Under the pieces are notes generated by a model. The model was not told the origin of the DNA and ran no database searches. It worked only from the letters and a program-made list of their open reading frames with translations. Source: Paludibacteraceae bacterium (GTDB lineage: Bacteria; Bacteroidota; Bacteroidia; Bacteroidales; Paludibacteraceae). Taken from it: 64,000 nucleotides of DNA. This document shows, in pieces, positions 48,000-57,163 of the stretch; within the stretch, counting starts at the first letter, position 1, and each line of letters starts with the position of its first letter. A program made the position numbers and the translations under genes. Location: contig JAKSKW010000003.1 in NCBI GenBank assembly GCA_024401495.1, forward strand, positions 48,360-112,359. The letters are read 5' to 3'.

Positions 48000-49913
48000 A
48001 TGAAAAAAAGATTTCTTACAATCAGTGCAGTAATTGCACTTTGTTTGCCTACGTTTGCCGCAACAAACATGTGTGTCAAGCAGCAAAACGGTGAAATTGT
48101 CAAATTCAATGTAGATAAAGTTGTAGAGGTATACTACGAGGCCTTTGATCCAAATCAAATCGTGGACGAATCAGAGACTCCATTGAAGTTTAGAGTACTA
48201 TCTGACAACACAGTCGAGGTGAAATCAGGCTCATACGACGATCTTACAGAAATTGTTGTTCCTGCAAAGGTAATGATCCAAGGCAAAGAATATACAGTCA
48301 CAGGTATTGGAGAAGATGCGTTTTATTGGTGTAGTGATCTCAAAAGTGTATCACTTCCTTCCACTATCACTACTATCGGAGCATATGCATTCTATGATTG
48401 TACAGGTCTAACTTATTTTGACATTCCAGAATCAGTAACTACAATCGGTGCCAAAGCTTTTATGGCATGTTATGGATTAAAAAACATCACAATTCCAGCA
48501 TCGGTCAAAACAATTGGTTCAAACGCATTTGCAGACTGTAAAAATCTTTCTGCGATCAACGCATCTTCAGACAATTCTAACTTCTCGTCAAAAGACGGAG
48601 TTCTTTACAACAAAGATCTAACAAAAATAATCTGTGTTCCAGAAGCGATATCGGGAAAATTTGCTATACCTACCACTGTAACGTCAATTGAAAATTATGC
48701 ATTTTATGGCTGTAAATCATTGACAAGCATTGATATTCCAGAAGGATTAACAACTATCAAAGAATCAGCCTTTGAGTATTGCAATGGTTTGACAAGCGTC
48801 AAACTTCCTAGTAGCATCACTGAAATTCAAGAGTCTGCTTTTTATAGTTGTGAAAATTTGGAAAGCATCAACATTCCTGATGGTTTGACTGAGATTGCAG
48901 ACTACGCATTTGACGATTGTTCGTCATTGAAGAATATAGAGATTCCGTCTACAGTCACAAGAATTGGAGAATACGCGTTTGCTCACTGTTATGAATTTAC
49001 AGACATAACTCTCCCTGAGTCCATCACATCAATTGGAGAAAGTGCTTTTTATGATTGTAAAAACTTGGAAAGCATTAACATTCCATCAGGAATAACAAGC
49101 ATCTCAGAAGACTTATTCTACGACTGTAGTTCATTGAATAATATTAAGCTTCATGATAAAATCACAGCTATCAATGATTACGCTTTTTATGGATGTTCAT
49201 CTTTGACTAGCATTGAAATCCCATCTTCTGTCAAGACTATCGGATATAAAGCATTCAAAGATTGTGCTGAACTTAAGAGCATTGAGATTCCAGCTAGTGT
49301 ATCAGAAATCGGTGAACAGGCATTTTATGGATGTTCATACGATCTAGACATAAAGATTTCGTCTGAAAACCCATACATCTCTTATGAGAATAGTATTCTG
49401 TTTAACAAGAATATGACAGAATTAAAGTATGCCATTAAAGACCTCATTGGATCTTATGACGTTCCAGAAACAGTTACATCCATCGGACGTAATGCATTTT
49501 ATGGAACTAAAGTGACTTCAGTCAGCATTCCAGCAGCCACAAAAACAATAGAATACAGTGCATTTTACACTTGTGAGAAATTGACAAGCATCAATGTTGA
49601 TTCAGACAACACACAATACTCATCAGAAGATGGTGTTTTGTACAACAAAGACAAGACAAAGATCATCCGTGTTCCTTCAACTATCACAGATCCTTTCACT
49701 ATTCTTCCTACTGTGACAAGTATTGGAGATTATGCATTCTATGGTTGTTTATCTTTGATTTCTCTTGAGATTCCTTCTTCTGTAACTACATTTGGAGACT
49801 ACGCATTCTCAGGATGCTACAAACTTAATGTAATTGTTAACAACTCACAATCTAATTTAAGTCTTGGATGGGGTGTTTTCTCAAGCTGTAATTCTGTAAA
49901 ATACGCAGAATAA
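48000..49913 (+). CDS. BspA-like leucine-rich repeat surface protein (cassette 2)
   Basis: Signal peptide MKKRFLTISAVIALCLPTFA, a short opening domain (MCVKQQNGEIVKFNVDKVVEVYYEAF) related to the one in the small partner, then FRVLSDNTVEV and about 20 LRR_5 units of the form IGxxAFxxCxxLxxIxIPxSVTxI. Two insertions with a different repeat (SSKDGVLYNKDLTKIICVP; SSEDGVLYNKDKTKIIRVP) mark duplicated blocks. 637 aa, exported. An adhesion-type role is likely by family. Paralogue of the gene at 41650-43812, but with continuous rather than modular LRRs. Confidence 0.85.
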   Translation: MKKRFLTISAVIALCLPTFAATNMCVKQQNGEIVKFNVDKVVEVYYEAFDPNQIVDESETPLKFRVLSDNTVEVKSGSYDDLTEIVVPAKVMIQGKEYTVTGIGEDAFYWCSDLKSVSLPSTITTIGAYAFYDCTGLTYFDIPESVTTIGAKAFMACYGLKNITIPASVKTIGSNAFADCKNLSAINASSDNSNFSSKDGVLYNKDLTKIICVPEAISGKFAIPTTVTSIENYAFYGCKSLTSIDIPEGLTTIKESAFEYCNGLTSVKLPSSITEIQESAFYSCENLESINIPDGLTEIADYAFDDCSSLKNIEIPSTVTRIGEYAFAHCYEFTDITLPESITSIGESAFYDCKNLESINIPSGITSISEDLFYDCSSLNNIKLHDKITAINDYAFYGCSSLTSIEIPSSVKTIGYKAFKDCAELKSIEIPASVSEIGEQAFYGCSYDLDIKISSENPYISYENSILFNKNMTELKYAIKDLIGSYDVPETVTSIGRNAFYGTKVTSVSIPAATKTIEYSAFYTCEKLTSINVDSDNTQYSSEDGVLYNKDKTKIIRVPSTITDPFTILPTVTSIGDYAFYGCLSLISLEIPSSVTTFGDYAFSGCYKLNVIVNNSQSNLSLGWGVFSSCNSVKYAE

Positions 49914-49932
49914 AATCAAATATTGATAACTC

Positions 49933-49967
49933 AAAATGGGATGGACGAAAGTTCATCCCATTTTTTC
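49933..49967 (+). terminator. Terminator after BspA-like gene 2
   Basis: 14-bp stem AAAATGGGATGGAC / GTTCATCCCATTTT with GAAA loop and a T-run. The same stem family as 47297. Confidence 0.9.
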
Positions 49968-50178
49968 TAAACCGTCAGGCGACGCCATAAATCTTAGATA
50001 CTGTTTTGCCACTATTTCCTTTAACTTTAATTCACATAATATGCTAAAAAACATTTTCTCTTGTTTGTCATATTTGTTGAAAGTTGAGTAAATTCGCGAG
50101 AATAACATTCATGGGAGACGACATTTGTGACCATATTGGCATGCGACGTCGACAAAAAGCTATTAATCAACATCGTAG

Positions 50179-51006
50179 ATGAGTAATAGGGTAAGCATAG
50201 TTACTGGTGCGACGGGAGAAATTGGCAGGGTTCTTGCTGAGAATATCGCACGACAAGGTAAACACTTGATCATTGCTTGCAGGAGTTTGGCTAAATCCAA
50301 AGTTCTGCTCACTGAGCTTCATTCTATGTACCCCCAAAGCGCCATCGAGATGATATTGCTTGATCTGGCAGACAAACGTTCCATCACAAAGTTCGCTGAG
50401 ACTATCCAACAGAAATGCTACATAGTAAGTGAGCTTGTATGCAACGCAAGTGTTATGTGCCAATATGAGAGTCAAAGCAAAGAAGATATTGACATGTCTA
50501 TGGCCGTCAACTATCTTGGCAATGTCCGTCTAATTGAACAGTTGGAGCGTTCTTTTGCACACGATGCCAAAATCATAAATATGGTGTCATCACTTCGTTG
50601 GGGCTCATTATCTGGCAACCCATTTCTTCCAGAAGAAAAGTTTCACAGATTCCGCAGATATGCAAGTTCCAAACTTGCTCTCTACGCCTACACCCAACAT
50701 CTGGCACGCAAATATGACAATTCAACCATTTCCGTCTACGCAGTGGACCCAGGTCTCGTCGACACGATGATGATAACAAAAGGCAGATGGTTTGAAGGCA
50801 TCGCAGAAATATTCCTCCGCCCGTTTGTACGCACGCCAGAAAAGGGTGCAGAGACGGCTCTATACCTTTTGTCTAACCGTCCTGAGACCACGGGAATGGC
50901 ATATCGTGACTGCAAAATCATGCAGTTACCCTCGGAGATATACACACGAGAAGAATGGTGCGAGCTTTGGAACAACACACAAAAATATTTGACAGAAAAC
51001 ATTTAA
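50179..51006 (+). CDS. Short-chain dehydrogenase/reductase
   Basis: Rossmann fold with TGATGEIG (9-16), where the usual TGxxxGIG is kept, then ACRSLAKS at about 33-40, CNAS at about 94-97 in place of NNAG, active-site Ser in MVSSLRW and YASSKLALY (YxxxK, at about 174-178). 275 aa. The substrate is unknown; relatives include retinol/protochlorophyllide-like SDRs. First gene of a tight operon: rpoN starts 8 bp after its stop. Confidence 0.8.
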   Translation: MSNRVSIVTGATGEIGRVLAENIARQGKHLIIACRSLAKSKVLLTELHSMYPQSAIEMILLDLADKRSITKFAETIQQKCYIVSELVCNASVMCQYESQSKEDIDMSMAVNYLGNVRLIEQLERSFAHDAKIINMVSSLRWGSLSGNPFLPEEKFHRFRRYASSKLALYAYTQHLARKYDNSTISVYAVDPGLVDTMMITKGRWFEGIAEIFLRPFVRTPEKGAETALYLLSNRPETTGMAYRDCKIMQLPSEIYTREEWCELWNNTQKYLTENI

Positions 51007-51014
51007 CGTAAACT

Positions 51015-52547
51015 ATGTCAGGCCAATCGTTAATCATAACCCAACAACAGCAGCTAAAACTGTCACCTCAACAAATCCAGGTGATGAAGCTTCTCACGCA
51101 ATCCACGCTTGAGTTCAACGAGCGTGTGGAGCAAGAGATTGAGGAGAACCCTGCCCTTGAAAAGAACGATAACGATAACGAAAACGTTAACGATAATGGC
51201 AAAAGCAATGATGACGACAATGATTTCGATTACGATGGCGGAAGCGAAGAATCTGATAAATATGGGGATACAGACGAGGATAACGGTTTAGATTACGACG
51301 ACGGCAACAACGACGACTTTACATTAGGTGACTATGTTAGTTCTGACGATATTCCGTCTTACCAATACAACGACATGACAGAGCAGGAACGTCGCCCAGA
51401 AATGAGCTACCAGGCTGACGAAACTGTTCTTGAAGACCTACGCGAACAGCTTAATCTTCTCCCTCATGTCGACGAAGACATAAAAAACATTGCTCTATAC
51501 GTCATCGGATGCTTGAATCCAAGAGGTTACCTTGAGCGAGACACGGAGACTATCGTCGACGATTTCGTCTTCACCGCGTCGAAAGAGATTAGCGAAACAC
51601 AGGTGGAAGAGGCCATTGCCATAGTGCAGTCGCTCGAACCAGCCGGCGTTGGAGCAAGAAACATCAAGGAATGTCTTATCCTTCAGCTCAAAAGAATTGA
51701 CAATCCATCAGACGCTGTGCTTCTTGCAATAAGGATTTTGGAGGAGTGCTACTCAGCGATGGAGGACAAGCGTTTCGACAAGATACAGAAATCACTTGGA
51801 GCTACTGAAGAAGAGGTTCAGGATGCCGTTGCAGAGTTGAAGAAACTCAATCCTCAGCCATGCGTCACAAACGATATACTGATGGATAACTCAGTAGTGA
51901 TCGTACCTGATTTCAGCGTCCACGACGAAGATGGAGAATTAGTGTTGACTTTGAATCAGACCAACACCCCTACCCTACAGCTTAACAGCCATTTCGCCAC
52001 TATACTCGAAGAGTATGCCAACAACAAAAAGAACCAGAGCCGAGCTCAAAAAGACGCGGCCCTATTCATTAAGCAGAAAGTCGACGCCGCAAAATGGTTT
52101 ATCTCGGCGGTGCAGCAACGCACAGAGACGATGACTAAGGTGATGACCGCCATCATCAAACGCCAAGAAGCATTCTTTGAGACAGGCGACGACGAGGAGC
52201 TTAAACCAATGATCATGAAAGTGATAGCCGACGATACTGGTTACGACATCAGTACCGTCTCTCGTGTCTGCAACAACAAATATGTCCAAACCGATTTTGG
52301 TGTGTTCCCTCTTAAACATTTCTTCACTGAGTCTGTTGAGACAGATCAGGGAGAGGTCCACAGTATGGCCAAGCTTAAGAATCTATTCATCAAATGCATA
52401 GAGGAAGAGGACAAGAGAAAACCATTGTCCGATCAGCAGATTGTGGAGTATATGAAAGAGAAGGGGTTCTCTCTTGCACGACGCACCGTCGCAAAATATC
52501 GTGATCAATTAGGAATTCCAAAAGCACAATTTAGAAAAGAACTTTAA
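51015..52547 (+). CDS. rpoN: RNA polymerase sigma-54 factor
   Basis: Region I (1-46) is Gln/Leu-rich: QSLIITQQQQLKLSPQQIQVMKLL. Region II is an unusually long acidic Asn/Asp linker (about 46-107). The core-binding domain follows (NLLPHVDEDIKNIALYVIGCLNPRGYL ... LEPAGVGARNIKECL). The DNA-binding part ends with the RpoN box ARRTVAKYR (488-496). 510 aa, a full-length sigma-54 that requires enhancer-binding activators. The linker is encoded by AACGAT-like hexanucleotide repeats. The next gene starts 8 bp after the stop. Confidence 0.95.
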   Translation: MSGQSLIITQQQQLKLSPQQIQVMKLLTQSTLEFNERVEQEIEENPALEKNDNDNENVNDNGKSNDDDNDFDYDGGSEESDKYGDTDEDNGLDYDDGNNDDFTLGDYVSSDDIPSYQYNDMTEQERRPEMSYQADETVLEDLREQLNLLPHVDEDIKNIALYVIGCLNPRGYLERDTETIVDDFVFTASKEISETQVEEAIAIVQSLEPAGVGARNIKECLILQLKRIDNPSDAVLLAIRILEECYSAMEDKRFDKIQKSLGATEEEVQDAVAELKKLNPQPCVTNDILMDNSVVIVPDFSVHDEDGELVLTLNQTNTPTLQLNSHFATILEEYANNKKNQSRAQKDAALFIKQKVDAAKWFISAVQQRTETMTKVMTAIIKRQEAFFETGDDEELKPMIMKVIADDTGYDISTVSRVCNNKYVQTDFGVFPLKHFFTESVETDQGEVHSMAKLKNLFIKCIEEEDKRKPLSDQQIVEYMKEKGFSLARRTVAKYRDQLGIPKAQFRKEL

Positions 52548-52555
52548 AAAATACA

Positions 52556-53239
52556 ATGGAAGCTTATATTTCTCCCATTCTGATAAACTTATTTTGGTTT
52601 GTTATCATTTGCCTTTCATGGCGTCACAGTATCGCCAGACACATCACACTAATAGGAGGCTGGTCACAAATATGTCTGACCATAGCTGAAACCTATTACC
52701 CACAATTTTTGCAGATAGCAGTCTACTCGATTCTCATCGTGTGGGCTTTGATTGTGGTATTAATAAACTGGGGAGTTACCAAAGCTGTGACTAAAGACAA
52801 CCAAGTGCTTCAGCTTCTACTTTTCAGTTGTGCTGTTTTTGCATTCAGCTACTTCATCAACCTCATAACAGTGCCCAAATTCTATCATATAGGGGTACTT
52901 ATGGCAGGAATGACCTACCTGATTCTTGCTGGAGTAATGACAATAAACAAAATGGCACTGAATTATCGTTTTTATTTAAGTGGATATACAGTAGGACTCG
53001 CTTTTTTGCTCGGGAACACATTACATTTGATGATAGAATGGACTGCTTTAGTGTTTTTTTTCCATAATATCTTGTATGTTGTTGCTTTTTTATTACTTTT
53101 GCTTGGTATAGTAGGTTTTTTCCTAATGTATTACAGGAAAGTCGCATTCTTAAGTTTTGTTTCTGCTTATGCATTCGGTTTTGTAATGGGATATTATGGT
53201 TATAGCCTTATAACAGCGATGCAAAAATTGGTTGCATGA
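52556..53239 (+). CDS. Polytopic membrane protein of unknown function
   Basis: 227 aa with about seven hydrophobic helices, short loops and no catalytic motif I recognise. It begins 8 bp after rpoN and is probably cotranscribed. Inner-membrane location is predicted. The sequence is unusually rich in aromatics within the membrane (FFFHNILYVVAFLLLLLG). Confidence 0.6.
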   Translation: MEAYISPILINLFWFVIICLSWRHSIARHITLIGGWSQICLTIAETYYPQFLQIAVYSILIVWALIVVLINWGVTKAVTKDNQVLQLLLFSCAVFAFSYFINLITVPKFYHIGVLMAGMTYLILAGVMTINKMALNYRFYLSGYTVGLAFLLGNTLHLMIEWTALVFFFHNILYVVAFLLLLLGIVGFFLMYYRKVAFLSFVSAYAFGFVMGYYGYSLITAMQKLVA

Positions 53240-53273
53240 TATCAGTCACAATAAGCACATTAACTTATTGACT

Positions 53274-54083
53274 ATGGTTAATAAAAGTATTTTTACATTA
53301 TTGCTCGCAGCGTTTGCTTTTATAACACAAAGCTGCAGCGAGAAAAAAGAGACTAAATCCGAAGCTGTTCTGAAGATCTCAAATTCAGAAGAGTTCACAT
53401 CATTTGTGAATGACTATAATAGTGGAAAGTTCCATCTAAACGACTCTTTAATATCCCCACTGACAGTCGACTTGGAATGCGACATATCCATCGTTAACAA
53501 TAGTCTATCCCCAATCGGATCAGAAGAATTTCCCTTTATCGGAACATTCAATGGCAATGGCCATACAATCACATGCTGCCAAATCGGCAAATCGAAAGCG
53601 GCAAACAATGTCGGTTTGATTGGATACGCCAAAGACTCAAAAATCAAAGGAATAACTGTAATTACAGAGAAGGTGATTGGACAACGTAGTGTTGGAATCA
53701 TTTGTGGATACGCCTATCGCACATGTATCAGCGACTGCAAGACAAGTGGAAATGTGACTGCGATGAGCTGTTGCGGAGGAATCGCAGGAAGTGCAAGTTA
53801 CGGAGGTGTTTCCGACTGTCACTTTGTAGGCAATGTCACAGCATCTGAATGTCTGGCTGGAGGAATTGTAGGACTATTTGAGTTTGGAGGCATTCTAAGA
53901 AGTTATGCAGGCGGACAAGTGTCAGCAAAACGTGGTGTCAGCCCAATAACATCTAGCAATCAAGATGATGTGATGGTATCTGATTGTATCGACAGAATGA
54001 ACGTCGTTATCACAAATGAAAACGATAATGTCAAACGAAAAATGGCGTCAGATAAATTGACGCGTCTGTTGTTTGAGATGTAA
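53274..54083 (+). CDS. GLUG-repeat lipoprotein
   Basis: The start is at ATG 53274 (MVNKSIFTLLLAAFAFITQSC, lipobox Cys near 21, followed by SEKKE). Upstream in-frame codons overlap the previous gene. Mature region: an N-terminal domain (about 30-90), then GTFNGNGHTI and GLUG-type repeats (VGLIGYAKDSKI, VGIICGYAYRTCIS, CGGIAGSASYGGVSD, AGGIVGLFEFGGI). The repeats end before a C-terminal polar tail. Probably exposed on the outer membrane. Related in type to the larger GLUG protein at 6338-7828. Last gene of the SDR-rpoN operon. Confidence 0.7.
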   Translation: MVNKSIFTLLLAAFAFITQSCSEKKETKSEAVLKISNSEEFTSFVNDYNSGKFHLNDSLISPLTVDLECDISIVNNSLSPIGSEEFPFIGTFNGNGHTITCCQIGKSKAANNVGLIGYAKDSKIKGITVITEKVIGQRSVGIICGYAYRTCISDCKTSGNVTAMSCCGGIAGSASYGGVSDCHFVGNVTASECLAGGIVGLFEFGGILRSYAGGQVSAKRGVSPITSSNQDDVMVSDCIDRMNVVITNENDNVKRKMASDKLTRLLFEM

Positions 54084-54104
54084 GTTGAATCAATTCTAAA
54101 TATA

Positions 54105-54150
54105 AAAAAGCCGTGGTATTGGGATACACCTCAATTCCGCGGCTTTTTCT
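54105..54150. terminator. Bidirectional terminator between convergent GLUG lipoprotein and DUF4197 genes
   Basis: A 17-bp arm AAAAAGCCGTGGTATTG pairs with CAATTCCGCGGCTTTTT (two mismatches), with A and T runs on both sides. Confidence 0.9.
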
Positions 54151-54168
54151 ATGATTTATGCTTTATAC

Positions 54169-55044
54169 TTAACCTCTGTTGTCAAGTTTACCGAACACAC
54201 TCTGAAGCACATCAGAGACGCGGGCACTTGCATTGTGACGGATATCGTACTCCTTCTCTCCAACCTTTGTGAACAAACCGTTCAATGCCTCACCTGTGAT
54301 GTAGCCAGACAAATCTGGGTTAACCTGGTCAATTGTTCTCAACTTCTCGAAAATCTCATCAGGCACAATACCAAGCTTACGTACCATCTCAAGAGCCATC
54401 TTTGCTGTGTTGTTGTCTAGCAATTCACATAGCTTGTTGTTGTATGTTGCGTATGTGTTCCAAGCTGCTGTCGGAGTCACGTTTGCTACCTGAATAGTGT
54501 TCAAAGAGTCTGTGATAGATGGAATAAACGCATCTGTCAACTGAGTGAATGTATTCTTGTGTAGATAATCAGTTGCTGCATTGTCAGCTCCGAAAAGCAA
54601 TTTCTCGGCATCAGCAAACGAGATGTTTGTGATTGCGTTTGTAAAGATGTCAATAGACTTTGGCGCAGCGTTCTCTGCAGCACGGTTGAACAACTTTATG
54701 ATTGTGTCTGAATCAGGAATAGACAAGCCTGACGCGTTTAGCATAGAGTTGAATGCAGGATTGCTCGACACCTGCTGAACAGCGTTGAATGTTGTGATTG
54801 CCTCCTTTGGCAAACCAATTCTGACTGCAGCGTCGGCAAGATATCCATCCTCTGCACTAAGATTCTTTGCTGCTGTTTCAATTCCGACCTTTAGTGCAGC
54901 CTTCAAACCAGATCCTACATCAAATCCACCGGCACCGTTTGCACCACCGGCCATAGTCTTGATAATTTCCTCTGCTTTGCCGCTTTTTACGGCGTCTACA
55001 GCCACTTTGCCAACTGTAGATAAGATATCACCAAATAATCCCAT
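54169..55044 (-). CDS. DUF4197 family protein
   Basis: The start is placed at ATG 55044 (MGLFGDILSTVGK); the in-frame codon at 55080 adds a basic segment without a homologous pattern. The protein shows the DUF4197 sequence order: GLKAALKVGIETAAKNLS, DGYLADAAVRIGLPKEA, FNRAAENAAPKSIDIFTNAITNISFADAEKLLFGADNAATDYL, then the DLSGYITGEALNGLFTKVGEKEYDIRHNASARVSDVLQSVFG end. 291 aa. Other members have a signal peptide; this one starts with GLFG and has none that I can see, so cellular location is uncertain. Function unknown. It is 100 bp downstream of the radical SAM gene. Confidence 0.8.
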   Translation of the reverse strand: MGLFGDILSTVGKVAVDAVKSGKAEEIIKTMAGGANGAGGFDVGSGLKAALKVGIETAAKNLSAEDGYLADAAVRIGLPKEAITTFNAVQQVSSNPAFNSMLNASGLSIPDSDTIIKLFNRAAENAAPKSIDIFTNAITNISFADAEKLLFGADNAATDYLHKNTFTQLTDAFIPSITDSLNTIQVANVTPTAAWNTYATYNNKLCELLDNNTAKMALEMVRKLGIVPDEIFEKLRTIDQVNPDLSGYITGEALNGLFTKVGEKEYDIRHNASARVSDVLQSVFGKLDNRG

Positions 55045-55144
55045 TGTCCTTTTTAATTTATGTTTATATTCAAAAACCAAATATAACGTTTTTTTGTGAA
55101 AAACATTTCCACAAGCAAACTTTTTTCAAGTCTTTGACAATCTC

Positions 55145-56203
55145 TTACAAACGGATGTTATTGCAATGTTTGCAGAAGCCAGGAGTCACATTTTTCTGCC
55201 ATAGACGACGCCACTCCAAGAATTCTTCTCCATTGAGCACTCCCATCACGCCCTTCTCAAACACATTTCCAAAATTTTTCTCTTTAGGGAATGGCTTTGC
55301 ACAACATGGCACCATATAACCGTCCCATGTGATATACTGATGATACCAAGGGAATGTACAATCCTGGAACGAGCCTCCATTTCCGTCAGTCTCCTCGGAG
55401 AAGGTAATTCCTTTCATAGTTTTCTGACGTTCACGAAACTCTTTCAATACTGCTCTATACTCTTCTCCGTGGAAGAATTTGTTGTGAGCCTCAAAATCTC
55501 GTTCTGGTATCGACGCAAGATTAATACGGTTGAAATTGACAAACTCTATGCCTACACTCTGCGCAAAATCAATTACAGGGATGATATTATCGTAGTTTTC
55601 AGGTGTGATGACAGTATTTATCACAAATTCAGTGCTTCCGTCGGATGCGCTTACTATTCTTTTGATATTGTCAGCAATAGCCTCAAAACTTGTATTTGGT
55701 CGAATCGTCTCGTATGTTGAGCCAACTCCATCCACGGAGAATTGAACACTGTCGAGATAAGGCAACAATGGTGTGATCTTCTCCACACAACCAGCAAAGT
55801 TGGCATTTGTCGACATGGAGATCACCAAATTTTTTCTTTTTGACTTAATATACTTCACCACTTCAGCAAGATGTGGATAAAGCAATGTCTCACCTAGTCC
55901 GGTCAAACCAATACTATCCAGATATGGATATACCTCGTCGACTATCTTATATACGTTTTCCAAAGACATGAAGCCTTGATCCATCTGCTTGCCGTATTTG
56001 TACTCACGCGGACAGATTATACAGTGAAGATTGCATCTGTTACCAAGTTCGAGCATCAATCCCGTCGGATAATTTACTCTTACCTCCTTATGAGGATTGA
56101 AGAAAGCGACACGTACACGATTGACAACATATTTGACGAAATCTTTGTTCGGTCTGAAACCGGCCAAAAGTTTTAATGCTAATTTTATTCTCCTTCTGTT
56201 CAT
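55145..56203 (-). CDS. Radical SAM protein with SPASM-type C-terminal cysteines
   Basis: CxxxCxxC cluster in CNLHCIIC (C57, C61, C64) at the start of a TIM barrel. GLGETLLYP then GxG-like SAM contacts follow (STNANFAG; VQFSVDGVGSTYETIRP). The C-terminal CTFPWYHQYITWDGYMVPCCAKPF and CKHC provide the cysteines of SPASM/twitch auxiliary Fe-S clusters. 352 aa. Such enzymes modify peptides, sugars or lipids; the substrate cannot be read from the sequence and no precursor-peptide gene is visible beside it. Part of the NhaD-to-DUF4197 minus-strand run. Confidence 0.8.
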   Translation of the reverse strand: MNRRRIKLALKLLAGFRPNKDFVKYVVNRVRVAFFNPHKEVRVNYPTGLMLELGNRCNLHCIICPREYKYGKQMDQGFMSLENVYKIVDEVYPYLDSIGLTGLGETLLYPHLAEVVKYIKSKRKNLVISMSTNANFAGCVEKITPLLPYLDSVQFSVDGVGSTYETIRPNTSFEAIADNIKRIVSASDGSTEFVINTVITPENYDNIIPVIDFAQSVGIEFVNFNRINLASIPERDFEAHNKFFHGEEYRAVLKEFRERQKTMKGITFSEETDGNGGSFQDCTFPWYHQYITWDGYMVPCCAKPFPKEKNFGNVFEKGVMGVLNGEEFLEWRRLWQKNVTPGFCKHCNNIRL

Positions 56204-56238
56204 GTCATTAGTATTGATTTATTCGATGAAATGGACCA

Positions 56239-57144
56239 TTATTTCCATGGTTCGACGTGAATAGTAATGATAGTCTGGTGGCCAAACTTTTCCTTTAATT
56301 CCTTCTCAATCAAGTCTACCTTTTCATGAGACTCATAAAGGGTGATATTGCCATCCATTCTCACATGCATCGAGATAGCATAGTTTACACCCACCTGGCG
56401 AGTGCGTAGATTATGCAATTCCGTCACTCCAGGATATGAACTTACAATCTCCTCAATCTGATCCTCAATCTCTTTCGGCAAACTGCTTTCCAGCAACTGG
56501 TTGACGCTGCTCTGAATAAGTTGGATGGCCACCTTGAAGATAAACAAACTGACTATCACAGCAGCAAGTGGGTCAAGAATTGCCCACTTGTTGCCAAGCA
56601 GACATGCGGCACCGATTCCGATTGCAGTTCCGATAGAGGAAAGCGCGTCACTACGATGATGCCAAGCATTTGCAACAAGAGCCTCACTGTTAAGGTTTTT
56701 GCTTTTCTTTATTGTATACTGGAAAATACCTTCCTTCATGAGAATACTTGCTACGGCAGCTCCAAACGCCAACCAACCCGGCGACTGAAGGATCTCGTCA
56801 TTCACAATGAATCCATAGATATGTACAGCCCCACTCCACAATATTCCACCACCCACAAGTATAAGCAGCAATCCAATAATTGTTGTGGCAAGAGTCTCAT
56901 ATTTACCATGACCAAAATCGTGATCATCATCACATGGTTTGCTGCTAATTTTCAGCATCACAATCACGACAAAATCCGTTAGGAAGTCACTAAGTGAATG
57001 CACGCCATCCGCCACCATAGCCGACGAACTCCCCAATATACCCGCCGCAAACTTCATCACTATAAGAATAGCATTGACCACTGTTCCTATCAACGTGACT
57101 TTAACTATCTCCTTTTGACGCGTTTCAATCTGGTTTTCATCCAT
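56239..57144 (-). CDS. Cation diffusion facilitator (CDF) transporter
   Basis: Six membrane helices plus a cytosolic C-terminal domain. Zn-site motifs: DGVHSLSDFLTDF (HxxxD on helix 2) and WHHRSDALSS (HxxxD on helix 5). DHDFGHGKYE in the loop and DPLAAVIVSL are typical. The C-terminal IEEIVSSYPGVTELHNLRTRQVG with NYAISMHVRMD is the CDF dimerisation domain. 301 aa. Exports a divalent cation (Zn, Co, Fe or Mn); the metal is not predictable. 35 bp from the radical SAM gene. Confidence 0.9.
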   Translation of the reverse strand: MDENQIETRQKEIVKVTLIGTVVNAILIVMKFAAGILGSSSAMVADGVHSLSDFLTDFVVIVMLKISSKPCDDDHDFGHGKYETLATTIIGLLLILVGGGILWSGAVHIYGFIVNDEILQSPGWLAFGAAVASILMKEGIFQYTIKKSKNLNSEALVANAWHHRSDALSSIGTAIGIGAACLLGNKWAILDPLAAVIVSLFIFKVAIQLIQSSVNQLLESSLPKEIEDQIEEIVSSYPGVTELHNLRTRQVGVNYAISMHVRMDGNITLYESHEKVDLIEKELKEKFGHQTIITIHVEPWK

Positions 57145-57163
57145 TTCATCGGACTTTTAATAT

